Below, piece after piece: positions 51,579-59,640 of a DNA stretch of 64,000 nt. Position 1 is the stretch's first letter. Every line of letters starts with the position of its first letter. The notes beneath the pieces were generated by a model. That model made no database searches, was not told the origin of the DNA, and saw only the letters and a list, made by a program, of their open reading frames with translations. Source of the stretch: Allobosea sp. (GTDB taxonomy: Bacteria; Pseudomonadota; Alphaproteobacteria; Rhizobiales; Kaistiaceae); NCBI GenBank assembly GCA_017307955.1, contig JAFKFV010000019.1:1-64000 (forward strand). Direction: 5' to 3'. The translations under genes and the position numbers were made by a program.

Positions 51579-52019
51579 ATGATCCGCATTTCTCTCGTCA
51601 AGACCACCCTCGCCGCCGCCGCGCTGAGCCTTTGCGCCGCGCTGCCGGCCGCCGCCAATGACGTGCGCATCGACCAGTATGGCTGGGGCAACAGCGCCGG
51701 CGGCGCGCAGAACGGCTGGAGCAACCGCATCCGCGTCCATCAGGGCGGCAGCTGGAACGGCGCCACCGCGCAGCAATATGGCGCGCGCAATCTCTCGGCG
51801 ATCGGCCAGGAAGGCTGGCGCAATTCCGCCGCGACCTATCAGACGGGCAGCCGCAACGCCGCCGGCATCGGCCAGTTCGGCAGCAACCACACCGCGATCC
51901 TGACGCAGGACGGCAATGGCAACATCGCGGCCGGCGTGCAGGTCGGCAATGGCTGCGCCGCCGACGTCGCGCAGGGCGGCAACGGCAATGTCGCCGCCTT
52001 CGTGCAGTCCTGCCCGTAA
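51579..52019 (+). CDS. Curlin-repeat amyloid protein (CsgA/CsgB-like)
   Basis: This 146-residue exported protein has a signal peptide (residues 1-26, ending AAAN) and about ten short repeats built around Gln, Gly and Asn: RIDQYGWGNSA, RVHQGGSWNGA, TAQQYGARNLS, AIGQEGWRNSA, TYQTGSRNAA, GIGQFGSNHT, LTQDGNGNIA and so on. This is the CsgA/CsgB cross-beta repeat. It should form, or nucleate, extracellular curli-type fibres. A csgH-like gene follows 31 bases later. Two Cys near the C-terminus are unusual for curlins. Confidence 0.88.
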   Translation: MIRISLVKTTLAAAALSLCAALPAAANDVRIDQYGWGNSAGGAQNGWSNRIRVHQGGSWNGATAQQYGARNLSAIGQEGWRNSAATYQTGSRNAAGIGQFGSNHTAILTQDGNGNIAAGVQVGNGCAADVAQGGNGNVAAFVQSCP

Positions 52020-52050
52020 CCGCCGTCACGCCTATCCGGGAGACACGATC

Positions 52051-52491
52051 ATGACGAACGGACATTTCCTCAGCCGCCCGCTGGCGCTCGGCGCCCTCGC
52101 GCTGGCCGGCGCGGCGATCGCGGCGGTAGTCGTCCCGGCGGATCTCGCCAGCGCCGGCAACACGGGAGGCGCCGGCACGCTCGCCGGCGCCGGGACGGCG
52201 GCGCTCTCCTGCGAGATCCGCCAGAGCCTCGCGCGCGGCCAGCTGATGCTGGAGCCGATGGTGAGCGCGGCGAAGGGCGCGAGCGGCAGCTATGCGCTGA
52301 CGCTTTCGGGCGGCGGCTCCGGCAATTCGGCGAGCATCAGCCAGGGCGGCGGCTTCACCGCCCCGGCGGGCCGCGCCACCAGCCTCGGCGCGGTGAGCCT
52401 CGATGGCGCCGCAGTCTATCGCGCGCGGCTCGAGGTGACGGCCGGCGGCAGCAAGGCCGTCTGCGCCGGCACGGTCGGCGGCGCGCTCTAG
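52051..52491 (+). CDS. csgH: Curli-like fibre chaperone CsgH
   Basis: This 146-residue periplasmic protein has a signal segment (residues 1-36) and an Ig-like beta domain with CEIRQSLARGQLMLEPMV, SYALTLSGGGSGNSASISQG and TSLGAVSLDGAAVYRARLEV, closing with a second Cys (KAVCAG). These match alphaproteobacterial CsgH, which prevents early amyloid formation of curlins in the periplasm. Its position between two curlin genes supports the call. Confidence 0.85.
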   Translation: MTNGHFLSRPLALGALALAGAAIAAVVVPADLASAGNTGGAGTLAGAGTAALSCEIRQSLARGQLMLEPMVSAAKGASGSYALTLSGGGSGNSASISQGGGFTAPAGRATSLGAVSLDGAAVYRARLEVTAGGSKAVCAGTVGGAL

Positions 52492-52532
52492 CCCCGCCTC
52501 ATCCTCGACCGAACCATCACGGGAGACATCAC

Positions 52533-52949
52533 ATGACCCGCAACACCCGCACGCTCCTCGCCGCCGCGCTCGCCGCCCTCGTCGCCGCGCCGGCGCTCTC
52601 CACCCCCGCCGAGGCCGGCGGCTCGATCGCGCTCTATCTCGCCCCGCGCGACGCGCGAGAGGCGCAGCTGATGGATTTCGGCCTCCGCGCCTACGGGCTC
52701 TATAACGGCCTCAAAAATGGCGGCGCGCGCATCGACCAGCTGGGGCGCGGCAACAGCGCCGGCGTCGCACAGAATGGCAGCGGCAATCTCGGCCTCGTCA
52801 CCCAGCGCGGCGACGGCCATCAAGGCACGATCGACCAGCGCGGCAACGGCAATTCCTACGGCCTCTTCCAGTTCGGCCGCGGCACGACAAGCGCGATCAC
52901 GCAGCGCGGCGACGCCAACACCGGCGCCGCCGTCACCTTCGGCTGGTAG
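52533..52949 (+). CDS. Curlin-repeat protein (CsgA/CsgB-like)
   Basis: This 138-residue exported protein has a signal peptide (about 28 residues), a linker of about 40 residues with LYLAPRDAREAQLMDFGLRA, and five curlin repeats: RIDQLGRGNSAG, VAQNGSGNLG, VTQRGDGHQG, TIDQRGNGNS, LFQFGRGTTS and ITQRGDANTGAA. With fewer repeats and an N-terminal extension it may be the CsgB-like nucleator while the gene at 51579 is the fibre subunit; this is inference. It lies 41 bases after csgH. Confidence 0.85.
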   Translation: MTRNTRTLLAAALAALVAAPALSTPAEAGGSIALYLAPRDAREAQLMDFGLRAYGLYNGLKNGGARIDQLGRGNSAGVAQNGSGNLGLVTQRGDGHQGTIDQRGNGNSYGLFQFGRGTTSAITQRGDANTGAAVTFGW

Positions 52950-53099
52950 GCGCCGCCGCCCCCGACTGCCCCCTGCCCTGCGCCCAATCCCCCTCTTGCA
53001 TGGCATGCGGCGCTGTGGATTGCTCCGCCGGCGGGTCATGGCCCGGCGCCCGATCGCTCGTGCGCCTCAAAGCCATGGTCCATCACGGGGGAAGACCAC

Positions 53100-54710
53100 A
53101 TGAAGAAAACCGCCCTATTCGGCAGCCTTGCTGTCCTTCTCGCGGCGAGCCCGGCGCTCGCCGATGTCTCGCAGGAGACGATCAAGGCGCTTTCCGCGCC
53201 GGATGCGATCGAGACCTCTTCCGGCAGGCTCGAATTCCGCGACGGGGTGCCGACCGTGGCGACGGCCGAGAAGATCCGCGATATCCAGGATTTCACGCGC
53301 GCGCTCGACGTCTACAACAATTCCTATCGCGGCGCCTCGGCGCTCGCCATCGTCAAGGGCTTCCAGGGGATCGGCGCCAATCCCGGCGATGTCGTCATCT
53401 TCTCCGAACTCATGGATTCGAATTCGCTGTTCCTGACGGCGAATGCCGACACGATCTACTACATGACCGGCCTCGATCTCTCGAAGGGCCCCGTCGTGGT
53501 CGAGCAGCCGTCCGGCGGCATCGGCACGATCAACGACATGTGGTTCTCGTGGATCATCGATATCGGCGGTCCGGGGCCGGATCGCGGCCTCGGCGGCAAA
53601 TATCTGATCGTCGGGCCGGACTATCAGGGGCCGCTGCCCGAAGGCGGCTATTTCATCGCCCATTCGAAGACGAATTTCGCGCTCTATGCGGCGCGGGCGA
53701 ACCTCGTGGACAACGATCCGAAGCCCGCCGTCGAAAACATCAAGCGGACCATGAAGGTCTATCCTTACCAGCCGGGCAGCTATGGCACGAGCATCGCCGC
53801 GGCGCTGGACGGGACGGTCAGGATCGCCGGCGAGCCGAAGATCCCCGAGACGAAGTTCATCGAGGGCACGGGCCGCTCCTTCAACACGATCCCGCCGAGC
53901 GATGCGGGCTTCTACGATCTGATCAACGAGAACGTCCAGAGCCAGCCGGCGACGAGCTATGACGTCGAGCTCGCCGGCCAGCTCGCGGCGATCGGCATCG
54001 TGCATGGCAAGCCGTTCGAGCCCGATGCGCGCATGAAGAAGATCCTCGCCGACGCGGCCGCGGTCGGCCAGGCGACGGGCCGCTCGCTCAACTGGCGCTA
54101 TGCCGTCCAGCATCCGGACTGGGCCTATTATCCGGGCTCGCAATGGGGCTCGATGCTCTGGGAAGGCGGCGCCTTCTTCGAGACGCCGCCGCCCCTCTTC
54201 GAGGAGGGCATGTTCAAGCCGCTGCCGCCGACCGGCGCGCGCACGCTCGATTCCCGCACGGCGTTCTATTACGCCTATACGCTGGATTCGCCGGGCATGA
54301 TCATGCGCATTCCCGGCGTCGGCTCGCAATATCTGATGAGCTTCCTCGATCCGGACGGCAGTCCGTTCGATGGCGCCAAGACCTACAAGGTCACGCTGCC
54401 GAAGGATGTTCCGGCGGCGGCCTTCTGGTCCTTCACGCTCTACGACAACCAGACGCGCTCGATGCTGCAGACGCCGCAGAAATACCCGCGCGCCGGCAGC
54501 CAGAGCTTCCCCTCGCCGGCGGCAGAGGCGGCGGCCGACGGCACGACGACGATCTATTTCGGCCCGACCCAGCCGCAAGGCGTCGAACGCAGCAACTGGA
54601 TCCAGACGGACCCGAAGAAAGGCTGGTTCACGATCCTCCGCCTCTACAGCCCGCTCCCCTCCTTCTTCGACAAGAGCTGGCGCCCAAGCGAAATCCAGCT
54701 TGCGGAGTAG
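53100..54710 (+). CDS. DUF1254/DUF1214 domain-containing exported protein
   Basis: This 536-residue protein has a signal peptide (residues 1-21, ending ALAD), an N-terminal DUF1254 domain (DFTRALDVYNNSYRGAS, SNSLFLTANADTIYYMTGLD, NDMWFSWIIDIGGPGPDRG) and a C-terminal DUF1214 domain (YKVTLPKDVPAAAFWSFTLY, DNQTRSMLQT, GWFTILRLYSPL). Length is usual for this two-domain family. It is periplasmic or outer-membrane associated; no confirmed activity is known. It is a separate unit, 150 bases past the curlin gene. Confidence 0.92.
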   Translation: MKKTALFGSLAVLLAASPALADVSQETIKALSAPDAIETSSGRLEFRDGVPTVATAEKIRDIQDFTRALDVYNNSYRGASALAIVKGFQGIGANPGDVVIFSELMDSNSLFLTANADTIYYMTGLDLSKGPVVVEQPSGGIGTINDMWFSWIIDIGGPGPDRGLGGKYLIVGPDYQGPLPEGGYFIAHSKTNFALYAARANLVDNDPKPAVENIKRTMKVYPYQPGSYGTSIAAALDGTVRIAGEPKIPETKFIEGTGRSFNTIPPSDAGFYDLINENVQSQPATSYDVELAGQLAAIGIVHGKPFEPDARMKKILADAAAVGQATGRSLNWRYAVQHPDWAYYPGSQWGSMLWEGGAFFETPPPLFEEGMFKPLPPTGARTLDSRTAFYYAYTLDSPGMIMRIPGVGSQYLMSFLDPDGSPFDGAKTYKVTLPKDVPAAAFWSFTLYDNQTRSMLQTPQKYPRAGSQSFPSPAAEAAADGTTTIYFGPTQPQGVERSNWIQTDPKKGWFTILRLYSPLPSFFDKSWRPSEIQLAE

Positions 54711-55279
54711 GCAGCAAGGAAAGCACGTCAGGCGTCGGAATCCGGCGCCTGACGCAACGGTGCGGGTTCGCTGGCGAAGGCGAGGGTGCGAGCAGGAGGG
54801 TGAAGCAAAGGCCGCTGCGCCGAGCAGGTGGATAAAGGCAATCCCGGTCACTCCAATAAGCACGACGAAGACGACGAAGGCACGGCAGCCCTCGCGGCCA
54901 CAGCAAGTCCAGCGGCCTCATCCAGATCAGCCGCGGCGCGACAAATGTGATCGCCCAGCGGGCAACGCCAAAACCGGCGCCGTAACGTTCCTGTGAGAGA
55001 AATTCGCCGGCCCCGCAGCCGCCGCACGCACCCCGCCAGCCTCGCTCACCTCAAACCGAGCCATAAGGGCGGCCGTCCTGACGCCTGCCGAGCACCGCGT
55101 CCTGAACGCTATGCTTCGGGCCCGTCCTGGGGGTGAACGTCATGGTTTCGGCTGAGGCTGTCGCAATACAAGAGCCATGGTTCTGGCAGCACAATTAGCC
55201 AGAGAGCAGCACCCTAGCCTAATAACCCCCGACCATGAGGTCAGGCTCGCAACCACACGCCCTACAGCCTATAACTCGC
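54711..55279. other. Intergenic stretch with decayed curlin remnant
   Basis: There is no intact gene in this 569-base interval. Its left half holds the curlin-like remnant at 54837-54996, and its right half shows a shift to lower GC where the kinase operon ends. Confidence 0.5.
54837..54996 (+). pseudogene. Degenerate curlin gene fragment
   Basis: From GGCAATCCCGG onward this stretch aligns base by base with the end of the curlin gene (about 52783-52946), for example GCCTC-TCCAG--TC-GCCGCGG, CGACAA and AACACCGGCGCCG-like ends. I see substitutions, a one-base deletion near 54895-54910 and another near 54950 that break the frame. It has no start codon or ribosome site. It looks like the remains of a second copy of the CsgB-like gene. 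Confidence 0.6.
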
Positions 55280-56353
55280 CTAGTCTACAACGACCACCGG
55301 GTGCCCTCTATGCTGAGGCATTCCTGGGAAACGCGAATAGCAAATTCGACGGTGGCTCGCAGTGTTTGGACGGCGTTTCCCGTAAACACTCTCCATGCTG
55401 AAGAATGTAGAACCAAATTGATCAGCGGCAAAGCCGCTAAAACCATTCTGGATGATCCGCTCCACTAACCCCTCGGTTCTGTCGACATTAATGTAGCAAA
55501 GCTGCGAACAGATAGATACAAGTTCATCTGCTGTCGGTCTCTTGATCGCGTCATACTCCAGACACCGCTCGATAATGGCCTGCACCTCTTTAGCCAACGG
55601 CTTATACTGAGGGTTCGATGTCATGAAGTCCGGCCACGGTCTTCTTGTACGATTCCTGACGTTAACAGCTGCATCAAGAAACACGCCGAAAGGGAATTCT
55701 CCCGTCACAACTCTAAACATCAGTGCGCCAAGCGACCAAATGTCTGCCTCTCTGCCAGGATGCTCGCCGTCTTTGCGGAACATCATTTCTGGCGCCATAT
55801 ATGGTAAAGCACCCTTAATTGTGCCCGAGGTCGATCGTGTCAAGTCACCGCCATCTTGCGCAGCCAAAGCGAACACCTCCTCAGTCAGCGTCGCAATTCC
55901 AAAATCTGTTATCTTAAGCTCGTGGAGATTTACCCCCGTCTCTACCATAATGTTACTCGGCTTAAGATCTCGATGGACGACACCGGCGTGATGAGATGCA
56001 GCGACACCCTTTGAGAGATGCTGAAAAACTCGCGCAGAAAGATGTGGATCGACCGCTCCGAATCTTAATAGTTTAGCCTCCAGGGTCTCGCCTGAGACGA
56101 ATTCCTCGACAAGAAACGGATGTCCATCCTGCTCAAAGTAATCGTATGTTTTCGCAACATTGTGGTGGTTCACTCGGGCAGCGATCCTAGCACTCCTGCT
56201 AAACTTCGTTAATTGCTGACCGGCTTGCGGTGTTTTGACAGCCACTTGGCGATCTAGAATATCATCATAAGCGAGATAGACATCTTGCATCCCTCCTCTT
56301 CCGATATGGCGCTCAACCCTATACCGCGAGGCAATCATCTCACCAGACCTCAC
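55280..56353 (-). CDS. Ser/Thr protein kinase (Hanks type), third gene of PP2C-kinase-kinase operon
   Basis: This 357-residue protein is a eukaryotic-like kinase: glycine loop IGRGGMQDVYLAYD (17-30), Lys 40 in VAVKTP, catalytic HRDLKPSN (Asp 129), DFG (150-152) and PYMAPEM. The usual helix-C Glu appears to be Ser 54 in KFSRSARIAARVNHHNV, so activity may be atypical. After the kinase domain (about 10-275) lies an 80-residue tail rich in basic residues with no membrane segment, so it is cytosolic. Its start overlaps the second kinase gene by four bases (ATGA). Codon use is richer in A/T than in neighbouring core genes. Confidence 0.9.
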   Translation of the reverse strand: MRSGEMIASRYRVERHIGRGGMQDVYLAYDDILDRQVAVKTPQAGQQLTKFSRSARIAARVNHHNVAKTYDYFEQDGHPFLVEEFVSGETLEAKLLRFGAVDPHLSARVFQHLSKGVAASHHAGVVHRDLKPSNIMVETGVNLHELKITDFGIATLTEEVFALAAQDGGDLTRSTSGTIKGALPYMAPEMMFRKDGEHPGREADIWSLGALMFRVVTGEFPFGVFLDAAVNVRNRTRRPWPDFMTSNPQYKPLAKEVQAIIERCLEYDAIKRPTADELVSICSQLCYINVDRTEGLVERIIQNGFSGFAADQFGSTFFSMESVYGKRRPNTASHRRICYSRFPGMPQHRGHPVVVVD

Positions 56354-57408
56354 GGAATTACCTCCGGGTTAGAAACATCAAACGTGACAAATCGTCGGCG
56401 ACTGCCGGCCATCCCAAAAGTTAATACGCAGCATCCGGGTATCAGGTCTCTTGGGGAGGCCGATCTATTGTTAATGAACACGCTTCCACTAACTGAATTA
56501 ACTATAAAGTCATTGCCATCATATTCTATTGCAATTGAACCAACCGACGGCAATGTTAGCGAAATCTTCCTATTTTGGCTGTCCAGCTGGTTTGTCGTCC
56601 CGCCGAACACAACAATCGCTTTATGTTGATCCGTGAGTAGTCGACGCTGCAAATGGGCCTGCAGTAGGGCCATAGTGGGTCGCTGAGAAGGCTTTGGATC
56701 GAGGCAACGATGCAAGATATTGATTAACTCCACATCGAGCCCTGCAAAGGCGACGGACAACGCCGCAAGTGGGACAGGCAAAGGGGGTCGTTGGAGCAGC
56801 TCACTCGGCGGTCTCGTATCGAGCAATGACAGAGCTGTAGCTCCAAACGCATACACATCGACAGAAGCATCAAACCCGATGGTATCACCCTCCCAAAGCT
56901 CGGGCGCCATAAACGCGGGAGTGCCAATCACGCACTCTGTTTTTGCAAGCTCTTTCGGACGCGAAAGACCAAAATCAATTATCTTAACTACACCTTCACT
57001 ATCAAGTAATATATTTGTCGGCTTGATGTCCCGATGGATTATGCCATTCTCGTGTATATCACGAAGACCACTCGCGATTTGCCATAATATATTTAAGTAT
57101 TTCCGGCTAGGCGTATATCCTCCAATCTTTAGTTGCTCACCCTGAACATATTCCAGAACGAGAGCGAATTCGCTATCGCGTCGATCGTCTGGCTTGACCA
57201 CATCATAAAGCTGAACGACGTGCTTCGACCTCAGCGCGGCCAATGATCTTTGCTCGTCGAGAAGCCGACGAGCGTCAATCCCGCTTCGGAGGCGCTTCAG
57301 AACAACAGGGCGATCCAGATGGAGGTCACGGCAGTGAATTATCTCTCCCATCCCACCAGATGCATCAACCTCCCGAACCTCGTATCTACCGGCTAGTGTC
57401 GTCGTCAT
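56350..57408 (-). CDS. Ser/Thr protein kinase with C-terminal FHA-like domain
   Basis: This 352-residue cytosolic kinase has the glycine loop ASGGMGEIIHC, Lys 38 in VVLKRL, Glu 52 in helix C, HRDIKPTN (Asp 127), DFGLSRP (145-151) and AFMAPELWEG. After residue 260, ISLTLPSVGSIAIEYDGNDF, SGSVFINNRSASPRDLIPG and FVTFDV look like an all-beta FHA-type phosphothreonine-binding module, which could recognise the partner kinase; this is inference. It overlaps the PP2C gene by 23 bases and the next kinase by four, so all three are translated as a unit. Confidence 0.88.
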   Translation of the reverse strand: MTTTLAGRYEVREVDASGGMGEIIHCRDLHLDRPVVLKRLRSGIDARRLLDEQRSLAALRSKHVVQLYDVVKPDDRRDSEFALVLEYVQGEQLKIGGYTPSRKYLNILWQIASGLRDIHENGIIHRDIKPTNILLDSEGVVKIIDFGLSRPKELAKTECVIGTPAFMAPELWEGDTIGFDASVDVYAFGATALSLLDTRPPSELLQRPPLPVPLAALSVAFAGLDVELINILHRCLDPKPSQRPTMALLQAHLQRRLLTDQHKAIVVFGGTTNQLDSQNRKISLTLPSVGSIAIEYDGNDFIVNSVSGSVFINNRSASPRDLIPGCCVLTFGMAGSRRRFVTFDVSNPEVIP

Positions 57409-58492
57409 CGTTTCGACCGCCAGATTTCTCTATCTGGATTTCTAGTTGTACGTCATCGATCTCAGGCTTGTCACTCTTGCGCGTCTTTCGCGCGCGCCGT
57501 TTAGGAGCCTTACGCTCCGTTAAATCTTTTAGCCGCTCTTCATTCTGCAAAGAACGCCCTTCAACCTGCGTGTCTGAGGCAACCTGAGGCAGCGGCACCT
57601 CTGCAACCGAGTTGAGCCAAGCAATCGTCAGTGCAGCAAAAGGATCCCAAACCTGCACCCCTCCATCAAAACCCCGAGCTTCAGCTGGTTGAGCTTTTAA
57701 ATTGATCAAAGCCAGAGATGCGTTATCGTGACCTCCACACCAGCGTGATAGAGCGAGTAGGCGCTCAGCTGCCAACTTTGGCTCAGCTGCGTTCGTCAAA
57801 ACGCTAGATAGCGTTCCTGCATCAATATAGTGAATGCCATCAGTTGTTAGTGCCAAACCACCTGCATCGCCTGAAAGAGTCCGCAAGTGCGGACGCATGC
57901 CATTCCCCATCCCAATGAATTGAACCAGCTCACGTCCGTAGCCGCCAACTGCCTCTTCCAGGGAATCATCTACAGTTAATCGGTGAACGCTTCCCCCAGG
58001 AACAAACGAATATACTCGACTATCCCCCACATTTACGAGTATCGTTTCTCCATCCGGATCTATTAAGACAACAGAGAGCGTTGTACCACCAAGACCGCGG
58101 GCAAATGAATACACAGATCTATTTGCGTAATCAACAGATGCATATGCGCACTGGTACAGTCCACGATTGCGATATCTTAGAAGCCCATAAAAGAATGAGG
58201 AAATTGCTATGGTGGCACACTTGCCCCCGTCTCTCATTCCCCCCATTCCATCCGCCACCGCTACCGCGACAATCGGGCGTCCTCCGGACTGACGAGCGCT
58301 AAAGCGTAGTGCGGCTACGCGGTCCTGGTTTTCACTTCGCTGCAATCCGACGTCTGTCGCTAGTACTATGGCCAAGTCCGTGCAAAGATTCTGACCACGC
58401 TCAGGCACCGATCTCGAGAGCCAGGTCGAGATGCATTCTTGAAACGCATTGCCGGGCTCGATCTGCGGAGGGCGCATAACTCTATCCGTCAT
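57386..58492 (-). CDS. PP2C-type Ser/Thr phosphatase, first gene of the operon
   Basis: This 368-residue protein has PPM/PP2C motifs: LQRSENQDR (Asp 57), ADGMGG (Asp 81), GGTT (135-138), GDSRVY (156-161), LTTDGIHY and GGHDNASL, so the metal-binding aspartates are in place. A 35-residue N-terminal extension precedes the domain, and the C-terminal 60 residues are charged (KAPKRRARKTRKSD) and acidic at the end, probably disordered. It presumably reverses phosphorylation by the two kinases encoded behind it. Its operon promoter is likely near 58509-58539. Confidence 0.9.
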   Translation of the reverse strand: MTDRVMRPPQIEPGNAFQECISTWLSRSVPERGQNLCTDLAIVLATDVGLQRSENQDRVAALRFSARQSGGRPIVAVAVADGMGGMRDGGKCATIAISSFFYGLLRYRNRGLYQCAYASVDYANRSVYSFARGLGGTTLSVVLIDPDGETILVNVGDSRVYSFVPGGSVHRLTVDDSLEEAVGGYGRELVQFIGMGNGMRPHLRTLSGDAGGLALTTDGIHYIDAGTLSSVLTNAAEPKLAAERLLALSRWCGGHDNASLALINLKAQPAEARGFDGGVQVWDPFAALTIAWLNSVAEVPLPQVASDTQVEGRSLQNEERLKDLTERKAPKRRARKTRKSDKPEIDDVQLEIQIEKSGGRNDDDDTSR

Positions 58493-58508
58493 GACGACTC
58501 ATTGTAGA

Positions 58509-58539
58509 TTTTACCCTATTTAGCTAGTGACACGTCAAT
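58509..58539 (-). promoter_or_regulatory. Possible promoter of the PP2C-kinase-kinase operon
   Basis: On the minus strand TTGACG (58539-58534) and TAAAAT (58514-58509) are separated by 19 bases, longer than ideal. The pair ends 16 bases before the PP2C start, so the leader would be very short. Confidence 0.3.
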
Positions 58540-59157
58540 GCTCCGAAGATCGATGGCCATCAAGACGCGCCTTCGAATGTGACTCGGGCACAGCGATTCG
58601 CACATCGATCAACCATAAGCTTGTCTGGGATCGTGTTGGAAATTTGCGAGCCGCCGGGCCCTTTGGTCGCTAGGAATGGTCTAGACTGAACTTTGTCGGC
58701 GCCATGCCCAAATACCTCGATGTCCGCACCTCCACCTCTCGCCGAACCAGGCCCATAGCAGGCCGCAGCGCCGCAGCAGCGTCTTCCACCCCTTGCGGCA
58801 TGGTCCTACGAGGCTTTTATCCTCGCCCTCCGGCGCTTCGGGCTGGACCGGACGCCGCCAGGACCACCCTCATTCACCTCGAAGCGCCGTTGGATACCGT
58901 CCCCGCCAGCGCTCTTCCCGCCAGCCTCCAGCGACGGGCGGGACGGTTGAGCGCCGGCGGCGCCTTGGCATGGCGTGCTGGATGGGCCATGATCCTTTCA
59001 TGAAGGCCGCAGACCCAACCACCGGCATCGCGCTTCCGCGTTCCTGACGCGAGAAGCGGGAGCGGGCGATCGATTGGATCCGCCTGCCGGCGTTCGCCCG
59101 CGCGAGAACCGGGCAAGCCATCGCCGCCTGCGCGGCCTGCCAACCTTCGGTTTCATC
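58540..59157. other. Gene-free interval at the right edge of the accessory region
   Basis: This 618-base stretch holds no supported gene. Composition changes here from lower GC to the high-GC core. Short frames are Arg/Pro/Ser-rich and do not look coded. Confidence 0.4.
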
Positions 59158-59565
59158 ATGCAGACTGTTTTCGAGAGCCCGTTCAAGGGGATCACGCTCG
59201 ATCGCCTCGTCACCAACCCCAAGATCCGGGTCGGTCGGCACAGCACGCATTCCGGTGACGATCACGGGCACGGCTTCGATGATTGCGCCCGCTTTCTTCT
59301 CGCCGAGGAGGGCGTCGACACGCTCGTGATCGGGTCGTTCTGTTCGATCGGTTCCGGCGCTGCCTTCATCATGGCCGGAAACCAGGGCCACCGGACCGAC
59401 TGGATCAGCACCGTCCCCTTCTTCTTCATGCCGGATGTGCCCTCCTTCGCCGGAGCGGAGAACGGCACCCAGCCGGCTGGCGACACGGTGGTCGGCCATG
59501 ATGTCCGGATCGGGTCCGAGGCGATCGTCATGCCCGGCCGGGATGCCGAGGGCGTTTCTCGCTGA
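59158..59565 (+). pseudogene. Truncated CatB-type (xenobiotic) acetyltransferase
   Basis: The 135-residue frame begins MQTVFESPFKGITLDRLVTN and continues HGHGFDDCARFLL and GSFCSIGSGAAFIMAGNQGH, a close match to the left-handed beta-helix chloramphenicol acetyltransferase (CatB) family, which uses acetyl-CoA. It ends after GSEAIVMPGRDAEG, where the family would continue for about 75 residues with the rest of the hexapeptide repeats and the C-terminal helix. The missing end suggests a disabled gene. A TTCGGTTTCATC-type leader without a clear ribosome site precedes it. Confidence 0.8.
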
Positions 59566-59640
59566 TCTTTGTTGAATTTTGTAGGGATCATGTCGACGAC
59601 TGTCGGCATCGGCGTCTCGGCTTTTCCGCGCGACGCGGCG

